64,000 nt of DNA from Xanthomonas sacchari (GCF_024266585.1 NZ_CP100647.1:3639001-3703000); one strand, 5' to 3'. Shown: positions 7,881 to 17,622, counted from the first letter of the stretch. Notes: generated from the letters alone by a model not told the origin. Numbers and translations: made by a program.

Positions 7881-9281
7881 ATGAATCGCAAGCATGCGTT
7901 GTACATGGCGTTGCTGGCCGGCATTGCCGGCCTGTCCCCCGTCGCCATGGCTGCCACTCCCCCAGCAGCCGAGATGGATTCCGCCCCGGTCCAAGCGCGT
8001 CCGGATGCCGCCGCGCTCGGCGGCGCGGAACTGCGCAGCCTCACCTCGGGCAGCGCGCACGCGCCGCGCCTGATCGAACTGGCCGCACCCGACAGCACCA
8101 AGGCCGCCGCGATGAAGCAGGCGCGCGGGCAGCAGGTCAAGAACGGCCAGCCGCTGCAGATCGGCTTTTCCCGCGACATCGCCAAGCCCGAGATCAACCT
8201 GCGCCGCCTGCGCTGGCAGACCCTGCCCAATGGCGCCCAGGTCACCAGTTTCGAAATCGTCTCGACCAACGCGCAGGCGCTGCGCGCGGCGCTGCAGCTC
8301 AGCGGCAGCGGCGCCCAGCCCGGCGATCCGGGCAAGGCGACACTGCGCTTCGCCGGCGAAGACGGCCGCGTGTTCCAGCAGAGCGGCGCCGATTTCGCCG
8401 GCAGCCAGCCCGGCTGGTCGGCGGTGATCGCCGGCGCGCGCATGGTGGTGGAGATCGAGCTGCCCGTCGGCCAGTATCCGCAGGGCTTCGCGCTGAAGAT
8501 CCCGCAGCTGTCGCACCTGGACATCAGCCCGGTCGCCAGCGACACGATGATGCGGCCGATGATCGGCGAGAGCGATTCGTGCGAGCGCGACATCGTCTGC
8601 CGCGCCAATCCGACCTCCGGCTTCACCTCGGCGGCCAAGTCGGTGGCGCGGATGACCTTCACCAGCGGCGGCAGCACCTATCTGTGCACCGGCACCCTGC
8701 TCAACAACAGCAATTCGCCGAAGAAGCCGCTGTTCTGGACCGCGGCGCACTGCATCAGCACCCAGGCCGTGGCCAACACGCTGCAGACCTACTGGTTCTA
8801 CGACGCCACCACCTGCGGTGGCTCCACGGTCAACTCCAACTACACCACGCTCGGCGGCGGCGCCTACCTGCGCCACGCCAACACCACCCGCGACACCTCG
8901 CTGCTGGAGCTGAAGAGCACCCCGCCCAGCGGCGCGTTCTACGCGGGCTGGAGCAGTTCGGCGATCGGCTCGACCGGCACCGCGATCGAAGGCATCCACC
9001 ACCCCGCCGGCGACGTCAAGAAGTATTCGCTGGGCACGGTCACCGCACTGTCCACCTCGGCCGGCGGCAGGTCGCCTCTGTACCGCGTGCAGTGGAACAC
9101 CGGCGTCACCGAAGGCGGCTCGTCCGGCTCCGGCCTGTTCACCGTCAACAGCAGCGGCGCCTATCAGTTGCGCGGCGGCCTGTATGGCGGCAGCTCGTAC
9201 TGCAGCGCCCCGAACGATCCCGACTACTACTCGCGCTTCGCCGACGTGTATTCGTCCATCCAGCAGTACCTGAGCCCGTAA
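7881..9281 (+). CDS. Secreted trypsin-like serine endopeptidase (lysyl endopeptidase type)
   Basis: 466 residues as a preproprotein: signal peptide about 1-25 (ending AMAA), a propeptide to roughly residue 225, then an S1-family protease domain. The triad is H290 (TAAHC), D338 (TTRDTSLL) and S415 (GGSSGSGLF). The domain order, the CxRD start (SCERDIVC) and disulphide-forming cysteines resemble Achromobacter/Lysobacter lysyl endopeptidase and ArgC-type enzymes. It is likely exported by Sec and then released by type II secretion, cleaving extracellular protein after basic residues. The start at MNRKHA follows an AAGGAAG ribosome site; upstream in-frame ATGs would bury the signal peptide. It stands alone after a terminator. 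Confidence 0.87.
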   Translation: MNRKHALYMALLAGIAGLSPVAMAATPPAAEMDSAPVQARPDAAALGGAELRSLTSGSAHAPRLIELAAPDSTKAAAMKQARGQQVKNGQPLQIGFSRDIAKPEINLRRLRWQTLPNGAQVTSFEIVSTNAQALRAALQLSGSGAQPGDPGKATLRFAGEDGRVFQQSGADFAGSQPGWSAVIAGARMVVEIELPVGQYPQGFALKIPQLSHLDISPVASDTMMRPMIGESDSCERDIVCRANPTSGFTSAAKSVARMTFTSGGSTYLCTGTLLNNSNSPKKPLFWTAAHCISTQAVANTLQTYWFYDATTCGGSTVNSNYTTLGGGAYLRHANTTRDTSLLELKSTPPSGAFYAGWSSSAIGSTGTAIEGIHHPAGDVKKYSLGTVTALSTSAGGRSPLYRVQWNTGVTEGGSSGSGLFTVNSSGAYQLRGGLYGGSSYCSAPNDPDYYSRFADVYSSIQQYLSP

Positions 9282-9419
9282 GCCAAGGTCCGGGAGGGCC
9301 GTACTCCCGCACCTGCGCCTAGGACAGGCCGTCCCGACGACGGCCTGTCCGTTTCGCACGCCAGCGCCGCGCAGCGCAGCGCGCTACACTCATGCCATTC
9401 CCCAGACGGCAGAAACGCA

Positions 9420-9584
9420 TTGGCCAAGCCCAACTATTCCTTCGAAAAGCGTCAGCGCGAGCTGGCCAAGAAGAAACAGCAGGAAGAGAAGGACGCGCGC
9501 AAGCGCGAAGCACGCGCAGCGGCCAAGCCCGCGTCCGACGACAGCACCACGTCGGACAACGCTGACACTCCGAACGACGCCTAG
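9420..9584 (+). CDS. Small lysine-rich protein with TTG start
   Basis: A 54-residue frame starting with TTG. It reads MAKPNYSFEKRQRELAKKKQQ, then EEKDARKREARAAAKP and an acidic Ser/Thr/Asp tail. The N-terminal KPNYSFEKRQRELAKKKKQEEK pattern is a small conserved protein of unknown function in many Gammaproteobacteria and Betaproteobacteria, which supports reality despite the rare start codon. It looks like one charged helix, likely nucleic-acid or ribosome associated, though that is inference. The preceding bases contain no strong Shine-Dalgarno. An automatic caller that requires ATG/GTG or 60 residues would miss it. Confidence 0.72.
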   Translation: MAKPNYSFEKRQRELAKKKQQEEKDARKREARAAAKPASDDSTTSDNADTPNDA

Positions 9585-9732
9585 ACGTCCACCGGCCCAC
9601 GCCGGGCACGCGGGCGCCGACGCGATGCGTCGCGTCCGTCGATGCTGCAGCACGGCGTCCGCGCTGCAGTCCAAGGCGGGGCGCCCTGCCCGCCGCGCGG
9701 TCGAGCCCCCTTGTTCAACGGATCTTCTCGGC

Positions 9733-9906
9733 TCAACTGACCTTCTTGGCCAGCATCGTGCCGAGCACGAACAGCACCAGGGCGATGACGATACCGGCCC
9801 AGAACAGGAACTTGGCGACGCCCATCGCCGCGCCCGCCACGCCGCTGAAGCCGAGCGCGCCGGCGATGAGTCCGATGATGGCGATGATGATGGCCCACTT
9901 GATCAT
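9733..9906 (-). CDS. DUF1328 small membrane protein (YtjA-like)
   Basis: 57 residues: MIKWAIIIAIIGLIAGALGF, then GVAGAAMGVAKFLFWAGIVIALVLFVLG and a Lys-rich end. Two membrane helices joined by a Gly/Ala turn are typical of DUF1328/YtjA proteins, which sit in the inner membrane and are often induced by stress; their function is unknown. The start is the only one giving the conserved MIKWAII beginning. The longer in-frame extension upstream has no family similarity. Confidence 0.85.
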   Translation of the reverse strand: MIKWAIIIAIIGLIAGALGFSGVAGAAMGVAKFLFWAGIVIALVLFVLGTMLAKKVS

Positions 9907-10367
9907 GATGCGGTCTTCCCGGTAACGAGGACATGCGCACGCCGTGACAGCGTGCGCGGGCGCCGGCACGCGGCCGACGCTCGTCGCGGAGACTAGCCAG
10001 CACGGCATGCGCACGCGGTGAAACACGGATGCACGCGCCGTGCACGGTGCGGCGCGCCGTGAACCATTCCGCGCGGCGCAGCCAGCCCGCCAGAAACTCG
10101 GCGCTCGAACCACAACAGCTGTGGGAGATACAGATCGCACGATGCCCTGGCGACCTCCTTGCGAACGATGGGCGCCCCCGACAGGGTCGCACCGCCGGCG
10201 ATGCTGTGCAGTGCCGCGCAGCGCTCCAGGCACACCGCACCACAGCCCGTGCCTACGGCGCCGTGCGCGCACTGACTCTCCACATCGCCTGCACCCTCCC
10301 ATCACGGACCGCGCGCGCCCACCCCGGCACAGTGCAGGCGGGCACTGTCGCCCGCTCGGAGATCCAC
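9907..10367. other. Divergent intergenic region, no gene seen
   Basis: About 460 bases between the DUF1328 gene and the general stress protein gene, which point away from each other. Open frames here have poor codon patterns and no recognisable motifs. No clear promoter boxes or repeats were found. Confidence 0.45.
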
Positions 10368-10856
10368 ATGGCCAGCCCGCAGGAACTGGAAGAGAAATTC
10401 TGGAAGGCACTGAAGTCCGACCGCACCGTGATGCTGGGCCTGGACGGCGTCGAGGACGGCCACGCGCGGCCGATGACCGCGCAGTTCGAGGGCGATCACG
10501 GCGGCCCGATCTGGTTCTTCACCTCCAAGGACAACGCGCTGGTGCAGAAGCTCACGCAGAGCCAGCGGGTGATCGCGGCGTTCAGCGCCAAGAACCACGA
10601 CCTGTTCGCCAGCATCAGCGGCACGCTCAGCGTGGACAACGACCAGGCGGTGATCGAGCGCCTGTGGAACGGCTTCATCGACGCCTGGTACGAACAGGGC
10701 AAGGACGATCCCAAGCTAGCGCTGCTGCGCCTGGATCCGGATCACGCGCAGATCTGGCTCAACGGCTCCAGCCTGGTGGCCGGCATCAAGGTGCTGTTCG
10801 GCATCGACCCCAAGCGCGACTACCAGGACAAGGTCGCCGACGTGCCGCTGCGCTGA
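10368..10856 (+). CDS. Flavin-binding general stress protein (pyridoxamine oxidase-like fold)
   Basis: 162 residues resembling the general stress protein 26 group of the pyridoxamine 5'-phosphate oxidase-like split-barrel family. Visible blocks are ELEEKFWKALKSDRTVMLGL, ARPMTAQFE, GPIWFFTSKDN, AAFSAKNHDLFASISG and the closing IWLNGSSL with a Lys/Asp-rich tail. A homologue in Xanthomonas citri has been structurally described as an FMN/FAD-binding stress protein. A catalytic reaction is not established; flavin binding is inferred from the family. It is cytoplasmic and appears to be transcribed alone. Confidence 0.85.
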   Translation: MASPQELEEKFWKALKSDRTVMLGLDGVEDGHARPMTAQFEGDHGGPIWFFTSKDNALVQKLTQSQRVIAAFSAKNHDLFASISGTLSVDNDQAVIERLWNGFIDAWYEQGKDDPKLALLRLDPDHAQIWLNGSSLVAGIKVLFGIDPKRDYQDKVADVPLR

Positions 10857-11027
10857 GGCAGACGCGCTCGCCACGCCACCGGCGCGCCGGCTGCATGCGT
10901 GCAGCCGGAACGCGCCGCGACGCAGGCCGCCTCCGGCCTGCTTGGCGCATGACTCCTACATAAGGGGGCAAAATCGCGCCGCGCTTCGTGCAGGCAGCGC
11001 ACGGTGGCGGCCATGCTGGAGCACGGG

Positions 11028-12185
11028 TCATTCGGCCTGCGGACATGCCTGCCGACGGATCTCATCGCGCAGCACCGCTTCGGTGGTCCGCAGGGCGCGA
11101 TCGACCTGATCGTCGGCCGCCGCCTCCGCCAGGCGCAACCACGCCTGCGCGGCCGCATCGTCGCCGCGCCGCACGGCCATCAACGCCTGGCAGCGCGGGC
11201 GCAGCGCAGGGGCGATCCATTCGGCGTCCGCCGTCAGTCCCGCATCCAGCAGCTCGACCTCGGCGCTTCCCGCCATTGCGCGCGAAAACGCGAATTCGCA
11301 CCGCAGCAGCATGACCAGCGTGTCCCAGTGCGCGGCCGCAGGTCCCGCCTCGGCGAGGCGCTGTTCCATCTGCGGTTGCAGGTCCGCCGCCTCCCGCCAC
11401 TGGCCACGCTGTTGCGCCGCCTTCAACGCGAACCAGCTGTGACACAGGGCCAGATCGCTGCGTGCCAGCACGTCCAGGCGGGACGGCGGCAGCTTGTCCG
11501 CGGTGACGCCCTTGCACGTCCACCCATTGAGTTCGGCGAGCACGTATGCCGGCGCATCCGCGTCGCGCCACTGCGCGACATTCACCCACTGCAAGCCGTC
11601 GGTCGCTCCCGAGCGGCCCTGCACCGGCAACAGATTGATCAGCGCGACCGCCAGGTTGAACACGCCGACGCCAACGCAGAATGCGCCCAGGTTGCTGTCC
11701 ACCCCGGCGCCTCGCGCGGCGAGCCATGCGATCGCGGCCACCAGCAGATTGGCCGCCGGCCCACCGGCGATCGTCAATCGATACTGCCTGCACAGCGGCA
11801 GGGCGGGATCCGGCACAGGCAACACGAAGCCCATCGGTTGGCCGGGGCGAGCGCGCCGCCAGCGCATTCTCCAGCCACGGCGGCGCGCATGCAGTTGCAG
11901 CGGACCGAGATGGATCAGGTAGACGATCATGCCCGCGGCCCGCGCAGCCAACGCATGGCCGCACTCGTGCAGCGCGACCGTCGCCATGGTCGCGAGCGGA
12001 AGACTGAGCACTATCACCGGCAGCTCGACCATGCCCGGCGCCCAGACGCCGTGGACCAGGGCGATGGCGCCGACCGCCATCGCCGAGACGCCGATCAACA
12101 GCAACACACCCTGCACGCCGGTCAGCAGCCGATTGAGCCAAGGCGCTGGCATCCACGCACCGCGTTTCGTCCCGGCCAAGCTCAT
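11028..12185 (-). CDS. M50 family site-2-protease-like membrane metalloprotease
   Basis: 385 residues. The zinc motif H73-E-C-G-H77 (ALHECGHALAA) lies in a membrane helix. The second M50 motif is seen as NLLPV followed by TDG, the position of the LDG-type aspartate. About five hydrophobic segments are predicted in residues 18-215. The C-terminal 170 residues are soluble and alpha-helical, rich in Ala, Arg and Trp, with no known domain. M50 proteases cleave substrates within the membrane. Its ATG overlaps the stop of the upstream small membrane gene (ATGA), and with the HDOD gene these form a three-gene unit. No PDZ domain is seen, so it is unlike RseP. Confidence 0.82.
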   Translation of the reverse strand: MSLAGTKRGAWMPAPWLNRLLTGVQGVLLLIGVSAMAVGAIALVHGVWAPGMVELPVIVLSLPLATMATVALHECGHALAARAAGMIVYLIHLGPLQLHARRRGWRMRWRRARPGQPMGFVLPVPDPALPLCRQYRLTIAGGPAANLLVAAIAWLAARGAGVDSNLGAFCVGVGVFNLAVALINLLPVQGRSGATDGLQWVNVAQWRDADAPAYVLAELNGWTCKGVTADKLPPSRLDVLARSDLALCHSWFALKAAQQRGQWREAADLQPQMEQRLAEAGPAAAHWDTLVMLLRCEFAFSRAMAGSAEVELLDAGLTADAEWIAPALRPRCQALMAVRRGDDAAAQAWLRLAEAAADDQVDRALRTTEAVLRDEIRRQACPQAE

Positions 12186-12589
12186 GGCCGGCTCCACGCG
12201 GCGCCGAGCGGCCACCTGGCAGCGACGCACGCACGCGCCGCGAACAGGGGACCGCCTGCATGGACGGCGATCGGCGCCAACAACGCCAGCAAGCAAAGCG
12301 GCATCGATGCCAGCGCCGGCGCGACGTCGTGCGCCAAGACGCCGCCCGCGGCCAGCGCCAGGCTGCCGACGCGCAGCACGACCCCGCGAATACGCCTCGG
12401 CACGCGCGAGCGCCGGGCAAACGCAGTCCACGGCACGGGCGCCGCGTCCCCGACGCTGATCCGCGCCCGCGTCGCCGCACGCGGTGTCGCGTCGCCGTCC
12501 ACGACCATGTCCTGTCGCCTCGCCCAATGGCCAAGCGCCGCTGCCGCACGGTTCGGCCAATCGCGGGATGCACCAGCCAACGGCGCCAC
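12182..12589 (-). CDS. Small putative membrane protein in the HDOD-M50 unit
   Basis: 135 residues starting with GTG directly after the TAG of the HDOD gene, and ending in a 4-base ATGA overlap with the M50 protease. This exact fit on both sides is the main argument that it is a gene. The N-terminal 65 residues are rich in Arg and Ala. Residues about 72-112 contain two hydrophobic segments (VLRVGSLALAAGGVLA and ALASMPLCLLALLAPIAV), so it may sit in the inner membrane with the protease. I do not recognise a family. The start codon could lie further in. Confidence 0.55.
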   Translation of the reverse strand: MAPLAGASRDWPNRAAAALGHWARRQDMVVDGDATPRAATRARISVGDAAPVPWTAFARRSRVPRRIRGVVLRVGSLALAAGGVLAHDVAPALASMPLCLLALLAPIAVHAGGPLFAARACVAARWPLGAAWSRP

Positions 12590-13636
12590 CTAGCGGCGGT
12601 AGCGCGCCGCCAGCTGCGCGGCGGCAGTGGCGCGATGGCGGCGCAGCGCCAGCCCGAGCGGACTCATGCTCGCCACCTCGGCATCGCCTGCCTGTTCCTC
12701 CAGCGCCCGCTGCACCCGCGGCGACAGGCCCCAGTCGGTGGAAATCGCCTTGGCGCAATGCGACGACCAGGTCTCCAGCATCTCGGTCATCGCCGCCGGC
12801 GTGGGCGCCACCTCGCCGTGGCGTGCGTGGGCATCGCGCAACACCTGCACCACCGCGACCGCCCCTAGTCCGCACAGCAGGGCCAGCAATTGCGCCGCGT
12901 TGGCATCCTCGCGGTCCGGCACGTGGGCGGCGGCGTGCGCCGACAGCAGGGTGTGTTCCCACAGGATCGCCGCACAGCGGCCGAAGACGCTGCCGTCGTC
13001 GACGATCACCGGCTGCAACAGGGCCGCCAGCACGATCTGGCGCAGGCCCTCGGTGCCGAGCAGGGCCACCGCCCGTTCCAGGTTCTCGATCGGCTCGGGA
13101 TGGCGGCGGTAGACCACGCTGTTGGCGATGCGCAGCAGGTTGCCGGCCAATGCCGGGTCCTGGCCCAGGATCGTGGCGATGGCGTGGGCGCCGGCGGCCG
13201 GATCGTTGATCGCGCGGGTGAGCTGCGGCAGCAGGTGCGGGCGCCGCGGCGTATAGCGCGGATGCGCGTCGATGCGCGCCAGCACCGCGGCGGCATCGGC
13301 CATGACCGTCGGGGCGGCCGCTCCCGCCGCAGTCGCGGGCCGGTCGGCGAACGCCAGCTCGCACAGGCGCGCGAGGATCGCCGCGTCCGCTACCGGATCC
13401 AGGTCGAGCAGGGCCGGGTCGGCGAATGGGTCGACGCCCGACTCCGCCTCGGCAACAGGCGCGGCCGCTGCGGCGCGTGCGGGTGCCGCCAGCGCATCGG
13501 GCAAATCGGCCTGCTCGGAGGCGGCGCGCGCCTGCGCGGCATCGCCACCACGGCGCAGCCACCACCAGATTCCGGCCCCCAGCCCCAGCACCAGCGCACT
13601 GATGGCAATCCACATGATTGGCACGATCGTCGTCAT
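12590..13636 (-). CDS. Membrane-anchored HDOD-domain protein
   Basis: 348 residues: one N-terminal membrane helix (IMWIAISALVLGLGAGIWWW), a low-complexity Ala-rich linker to about residue 115, then an HDOD domain (LPQLTRAINDP, LGQDPALAGNLLRIANSVVY, ERAVALLGTEGLRQIVL, and a degenerate HD region LLSAHAAAHV). HDOD domains are non-catalytic relatives of HD phosphohydrolases and act as protein-interaction modules in signalling; in xanthomonads HDOD proteins affect cyclic-di-GMP signalling and virulence traits. The start at MTTIVPIMW places the membrane helix at the N-terminus. It is first in a unit with the small membrane gene and the M50 protease. Confidence 0.8.
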   Translation of the reverse strand: MTTIVPIMWIAISALVLGLGAGIWWWLRRGGDAAQARAASEQADLPDALAAPARAAAAAPVAEAESGVDPFADPALLDLDPVADAAILARLCELAFADRPATAAGAAAPTVMADAAAVLARIDAHPRYTPRRPHLLPQLTRAINDPAAGAHAIATILGQDPALAGNLLRIANSVVYRRHPEPIENLERAVALLGTEGLRQIVLAALLQPVIVDDGSVFGRCAAILWEHTLLSAHAAAHVPDREDANAAQLLALLCGLGAVAVVQVLRDAHARHGEVAPTPAAMTEMLETWSSHCAKAISTDWGLSPRVQRALEEQAGDAEVASMSPLGLALRRHRATAAAQLAARYRR

Positions 13637-13877
13637 CCGCAAAACATCGCCAGGTCCCCGCGCCCGGCCACCGGTGCGCGCCCCCCGGCGCGCCGTGTCA
13701 TTCAAGCACGCCGCACAGGCTTCTGCGCAACGCCGACGTGATGCGGTGGCCCACCGCTATCAGGCGGTGATGGACAACGCGCGATCGCGCCGCCCAGTCA
13801 CAAGCAAGCGGCGTGCCGCAGCGCCGGCCATTCTCCCGCCTGTTGTGCGGATACTGGCCGTCCACTGCATCACTGTC

Positions 13878-13919
13878 TGGTTAATCTGGCCAAGACTCTG
13901 GATCTTGACCGCTTCCATC
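13878..13919 (-). repeat. Diverged copy of the icmF 3' end
   Basis: Forty-two bases matching 14081-14122, the coding end of icmF, with 7 mismatches. Translated in the same phase it reads MEAVKIQSLGQINQ against [14 protein letters not shown] of the intact gene; most base changes are silent or conservative. It is a relic of a duplicated or recombined mutase 3' end and is not expected to be functional. Confidence 0.7.
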
Positions 13920-13950
13920 TCCATCTGGGCGGCGAGTGCGCCGCGCAGGC

Positions 13951-14037
13951 TCAGTGCGGCACCAGCTCGGGCGCCGCGCGATCGCCGTAGCAGAGCACCC
14001 GCGCCAGCCTCCAGCCGCCCGGGTCCTGCCGCCACAC
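13951..14037 (-). pseudogene. Remnant of a SnoaL/DUF4440-like gene 3' end
   Basis: Immediately after the icmF stop codon, and in the same frame, 28 codons read VWRQDPGGWRLARVLCYGDR and then AAPELVPH before TGA. The W-R-x-x-x-G-W-R-[LI]-A-R-V-[LI]-S-Y-[DG]-x-R pattern is the usual last strand of DUF4440/SnoaL-like (NTF2-fold) proteins. No upstream part of such a gene exists, so this looks like the surviving tail of a truncated gene fused to the icmF end. Confidence 0.5.
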
Positions 14038-17000
14038 CTACATGTTGCGCCGATACTCGCCGCCCACCTCGTACAGCGCGTGGCTGATCTGGCCCAGGCT
14101 ATGGGTCTTGACCGCCTCCATCAGCGCCGCGAACACGTTGCGGCGCTCGCGCGCGGTACGCTGCAGCGCGCCCAGGCCGGCGCCGTCGGCGGCCAGCGCC
14201 AGCGCGTTGCGGCGCCGCTGCCAATCCTGCACGTTGCCGATCTGCTGATCCTTCTCCTGCTCGGTGGAACGGATCAGCTCGATCTCGGTCGCGGTCTCGC
14301 CGGCGTGCTCCTTGGGCAGGAAGGTATTGACCCCGACCAGCGGCAGGCTGCCGTCGTGCTTCTTGTGTTCGTAGTACAGGCTCTCTTCCTGGATCTTGCC
14401 GCGCTGGTACATGGTGTCCATCGCGCCGAGCACGCCGCCGCGCTCACTGATCGCCTCGAACTCCTTGTACACCGCCTCCTCGACCAGGTCGGTGAGCTGC
14501 TCGACGATGAAACTGCCCTGCCAGGGGTTCTCGCAGAAGTTCAGCCCCAGCTCCTTGTTGATGATCATCTGGATCGCCACCGCGCGGCGCACGCTCTCCT
14601 CGGTCGGCGTGGTGATCGCCTCGTCGTAGGCGTTGGTGTGCAGGCTGTTGCAGTTGTCGAACAGCGCATACAGCGCCTGCAGCGTGGTGCGGATGTCGTT
14701 GAACTGGATCTCCTGCGCGTGCAGCGAGCGGCCCGAGGTCTGGATGTGGTACTTCATCATCTGGCTGCGCTCGTTGCCGCCGTAGCGCTCGCGCATCGCC
14801 CGCGCCCAGATGCGCCGCGCCACCCGGCCGATCACCGTGTACTCCGGGTCCATGCCGTTGCTGAAGAAGAAGCTCAGGTTCGGCGCGAAGTCGTCGATGT
14901 GCATGCCGCGCGCCAGGTAGTACTCGACGATGGTGAAGCCGTTGCTGAGGGTGAAGGCGAGCTGGCTGATCGGGTTCGCCCCGGCCTCGGCGATGTGATA
15001 GCCGGAGATCGACACCGAGTAGAAGTTGCGCACCTTCTGCTCGACGAAATACTGCTGGATGTCGCCCATCATGCGCAGCGCGAACTCGGTGCTGAAGATG
15101 CAGGTGTTCTGCGCCTGATCCTCCTTGAGGATGTCGGCCTGCACCGTGCCGCGCACGCTGGACAGGGTCTGCGCCTTGATCTGCGCATAGGTCGGCGCGT
15201 CCACCAGCTGGTCGCCGCTGACCCCGAGCAGGGCCAGGCCCAGGCCGTCGTTGCCCGGCGGCAACGCGCCGTGATAGCGCGGGCGTTCGCGGCCTTCGAA
15301 CAACTGCGCCAGGGTGCGCTCGGCCTGCGCCCAGCGCTGCGCGTCGCCCTTGAGGTACTTCTCCACCTGCTGGTCGATGGCGGTGTTCATGAACATCGCC
15401 AGGATCATCGGCGCCGGGCCGTTGATGGTCATCGACACGCTGGTGGTCGGCGCGCACAGGTCGAAGCCGGAGTACAGCTTCTTCATGTCGTCCAGGGTCG
15501 GGATGTTGACCCCGGAGTTGCCGATCTTGCCGTAGATGTCCGGGCGCGGCGCCGGGTCCTCGCCGTACAGGGTGACGCTGTCGAAGGCGGTGGACAGGCG
15601 CGCCGCCGGCTGGCCGACGCTCAGGTAGTGGAAGCGCCGATTGGTGCGCTCGGGCGTGCCCTCGCCGGCGAACATGCGGATCGGGTCCTCGCCGCTGCGA
15701 CGGTACGGATACACGCCGCCGGTGTACGGATAGCTGCCGGGCAGGTTCTCCTTGCCGAGGAAGGTCAGCAGTTCGCCCCAGCTCTTGTAGCGCGGCGCGG
15801 CGATCTTCGGAATGGACTGATGGCTCAGCGACTGCCGGTAGTTCTCCACCCGGATCGACTTGCCGCGCACCGCGTATTCGGTGACCGGGTCGGTGATCGA
15901 CTTCAGCCGTTGCGGCCACTCGCGCAGCAGCCTCAGCGACGCATTGGAGAGCGACTGCAGTGCATCGTTGTAGCGCTGGCGCAGCAACAGCAGGCTCGTG
16001 TCCACGGCGTCAGCGGATGCATCGGCGGCCGTGCGCGGCGCCGGCAGCAGGTCGTGCGCCGCATACAGTTCCAGTTGCGCCGGCAGCTGCGGATCCTGCA
16101 GTGCGTGCAGCGCCTGCCAGAACGCCTGCGCCCGGTCGGCGGCCTCGGCCTGGCGCTGCACCCCGGCATTGAGCGCCCGCCCCTGCTCGGCGATCTCGGC
16201 CAGGTAGCGCACGCGCGCCCCGGGAATCAACACGGTGGCGCGCGGCTCCTTCAGCGTCGTGTCCAACTGCGGGCGGAAATCGCAGTGCACCGGCGCACCT
16301 GCCACGGCCTCCGGCTGCGTCGCCAGCTTCTCGCGCAGCAGGCGGCACAGATTGACGAACATCCAACTCACGCCGGGGTCGTTGAACTGGCTGGCGATGG
16401 TCGGATACACCGGCACCGCTTCATCGTCCAACTGGAATGCCGCACGGTTGCGCCGCCACTGCTTGCGCACGTCGCGCAGCGCGTCCTCGGCGCCGCGCCG
16501 GTCGTACTTGTTCAGCACCACCAGCTCGGCGAAGTCGAGCATGTCGATCTTCTCCAGCTGGCTCGGCGCACCGTAGTCGCTGGTCATCACGTACACCGGG
16601 AAATCGACCAGGTCGACGATCTCCGAATCGCTCTGGCCGATGCCGGCGGTCTCCACGATCACCAGGTCGTAGCCGATGCCCTTCAGCAGCGCGATGCAGT
16701 CCTTCAGCACGCGGTTGGTGGCGGCGTGCTGGCGCCGCGTGGCCATCGAGCGCATGTACACGCGCGGGCTGCGCAGCGCGTTCATGCGGATGCGGTCGCC
16801 GAGCAGCGCACCACCGGTGCGGCGCCGGCTGGGGTCCACCGACACCACCGCGATGCGCATCTGCGGGAAGCTGGCCAGGAAGCGGTTGAGCAATTCGTCG
16901 GTGACCGAGGACTTGCCGGCGCCGCCGGTGCCGGTCAGGCCGAGCACGGGCGCGGCACGCCCGCTGCGAGCCCCGGGGCCCGGGATCCGGGACTCGGCAG

Positions 17001-17622
17001 GGCGAGGCAGACCGGATTGCCATTGCTTGCGCAGCAGGGCCAGTTCGGCCTCGGAGAACGCGCCGTCTTCGATGGCCGACAGCATCCTGCCGATGCCGAT
17101 CTCGTCGTCGATGCCGGGAATCGAGGTGCCGGCTTGCTCCGGGTCCCGGGTCGCGGCTCCCGCGTCCCGTGCGCGCCCTGCACGCGCCACCACGTCCTCG
17201 ATCATCTCCACCAGGCCCATCTTCATGCCGTCGTTCGGGTGGTAGATGCGCTCCACGCCATAGGCCTGCAGCTCGGCGATCTCTTCCGGTGTGATGGTGC
17301 CGCCACCGCCACCGAACACCCGCACGTGGCCGGCGCCGCGCGCGCGCAGCATGTCCACCATGTACTTGAAGTACTCCACGTGGCCGCCCTGGTAGGACGA
17401 CAGCGCGATCGCGTCGGCGTCCTCCTGCAGCGCGGCGCGGACCACGTCCTCGACGCTGCGGTTGTGGCCGAGGTGGATCACTTCGGCGCCCTGCGCCTGG
17501 ATCAGGCGGCGCATGATGTTGATCGCCGCATCGTGGCCGTCGAACAGGCTGGCGGCGGTGACGAAACGCAAGGGGCTGGCGTCCGTCTGCGGCAACGGAA
17601 CGCGGGACGCGGGAATGCTCAT
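14038..17622 (-). CDS. icmF: Fused isobutyryl-CoA mutase (IcmF type)
   Basis: 1194 residues in the IcmF order. An N-terminal adenosylcobalamin-binding domain has D28-G-H30-D (base-off His) and the VFGGGGGTI loop. A MeaB-like GTPase chaperone domain has P-loop G231-TGGAGKS and the later NKYD-type guanine motif (VVLNKYD). A C-terminal mutase TIM barrel ([31 protein letters not shown]) follows. IcmF interconverts isobutyryl-CoA and n-butyryl-CoA (some members pivalyl/isovaleryl-CoA) using coenzyme B12, and the GTPase part loads or repairs the cofactor. It is longer than usual because of a poorly conserved linker, residues about 150-225, whose coding DNA looks like intergenic repeats. A leucine dehydrogenase gene nearby fits branched-chain acid metabolism. 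Confidence 0.9.
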   Translation of the reverse strand: MSIPASRVPLPQTDASPLRFVTAASLFDGHDAAINIMRRLIQAQGAEVIHLGHNRSVEDVVRAALQEDADAIALSSYQGGHVEYFKYMVDMLRARGAGHVRVFGGGGGTITPEEIAELQAYGVERIYHPNDGMKMGLVEMIEDVVARAGRARDAGAATRDPEQAGTSIPGIDDEIGIGRMLSAIEDGAFSEAELALLRKQWQSGLPRPAESRIPGPGARSGRAAPVLGLTGTGGAGKSSVTDELLNRFLASFPQMRIAVVSVDPSRRRTGGALLGDRIRMNALRSPRVYMRSMATRRQHAATNRVLKDCIALLKGIGYDLVIVETAGIGQSDSEIVDLVDFPVYVMTSDYGAPSQLEKIDMLDFAELVVLNKYDRRGAEDALRDVRKQWRRNRAAFQLDDEAVPVYPTIASQFNDPGVSWMFVNLCRLLREKLATQPEAVAGAPVHCDFRPQLDTTLKEPRATVLIPGARVRYLAEIAEQGRALNAGVQRQAEAADRAQAFWQALHALQDPQLPAQLELYAAHDLLPAPRTAADASADAVDTSLLLLRQRYNDALQSLSNASLRLLREWPQRLKSITDPVTEYAVRGKSIRVENYRQSLSHQSIPKIAAPRYKSWGELLTFLGKENLPGSYPYTGGVYPYRRSGEDPIRMFAGEGTPERTNRRFHYLSVGQPAARLSTAFDSVTLYGEDPAPRPDIYGKIGNSGVNIPTLDDMKKLYSGFDLCAPTTSVSMTINGPAPMILAMFMNTAIDQQVEKYLKGDAQRWAQAERTLAQLFEGRERPRYHGALPPGNDGLGLALLGVSGDQLVDAPTYAQIKAQTLSSVRGTVQADILKEDQAQNTCIFSTEFALRMMGDIQQYFVEQKVRNFYSVSISGYHIAEAGANPISQLAFTLSNGFTIVEYYLARGMHIDDFAPNLSFFFSNGMDPEYTVIGRVARRIWARAMRERYGGNERSQMMKYHIQTSGRSLHAQEIQFNDIRTTLQALYALFDNCNSLHTNAYDEAITTPTEESVRRAVAIQMIINKELGLNFCENPWQGSFIVEQLTDLVEEAVYKEFEAISERGGVLGAMDTMYQRGKIQEESLYYEHKKHDGSLPLVGVNTFLPKEHAGETATEIELIRSTEQEKDQQIGNVQDWQRRRNALALAADGAGLGALQRTARERRNVFAALMEAVKTHSLGQISHALYEVGGEYRRNM

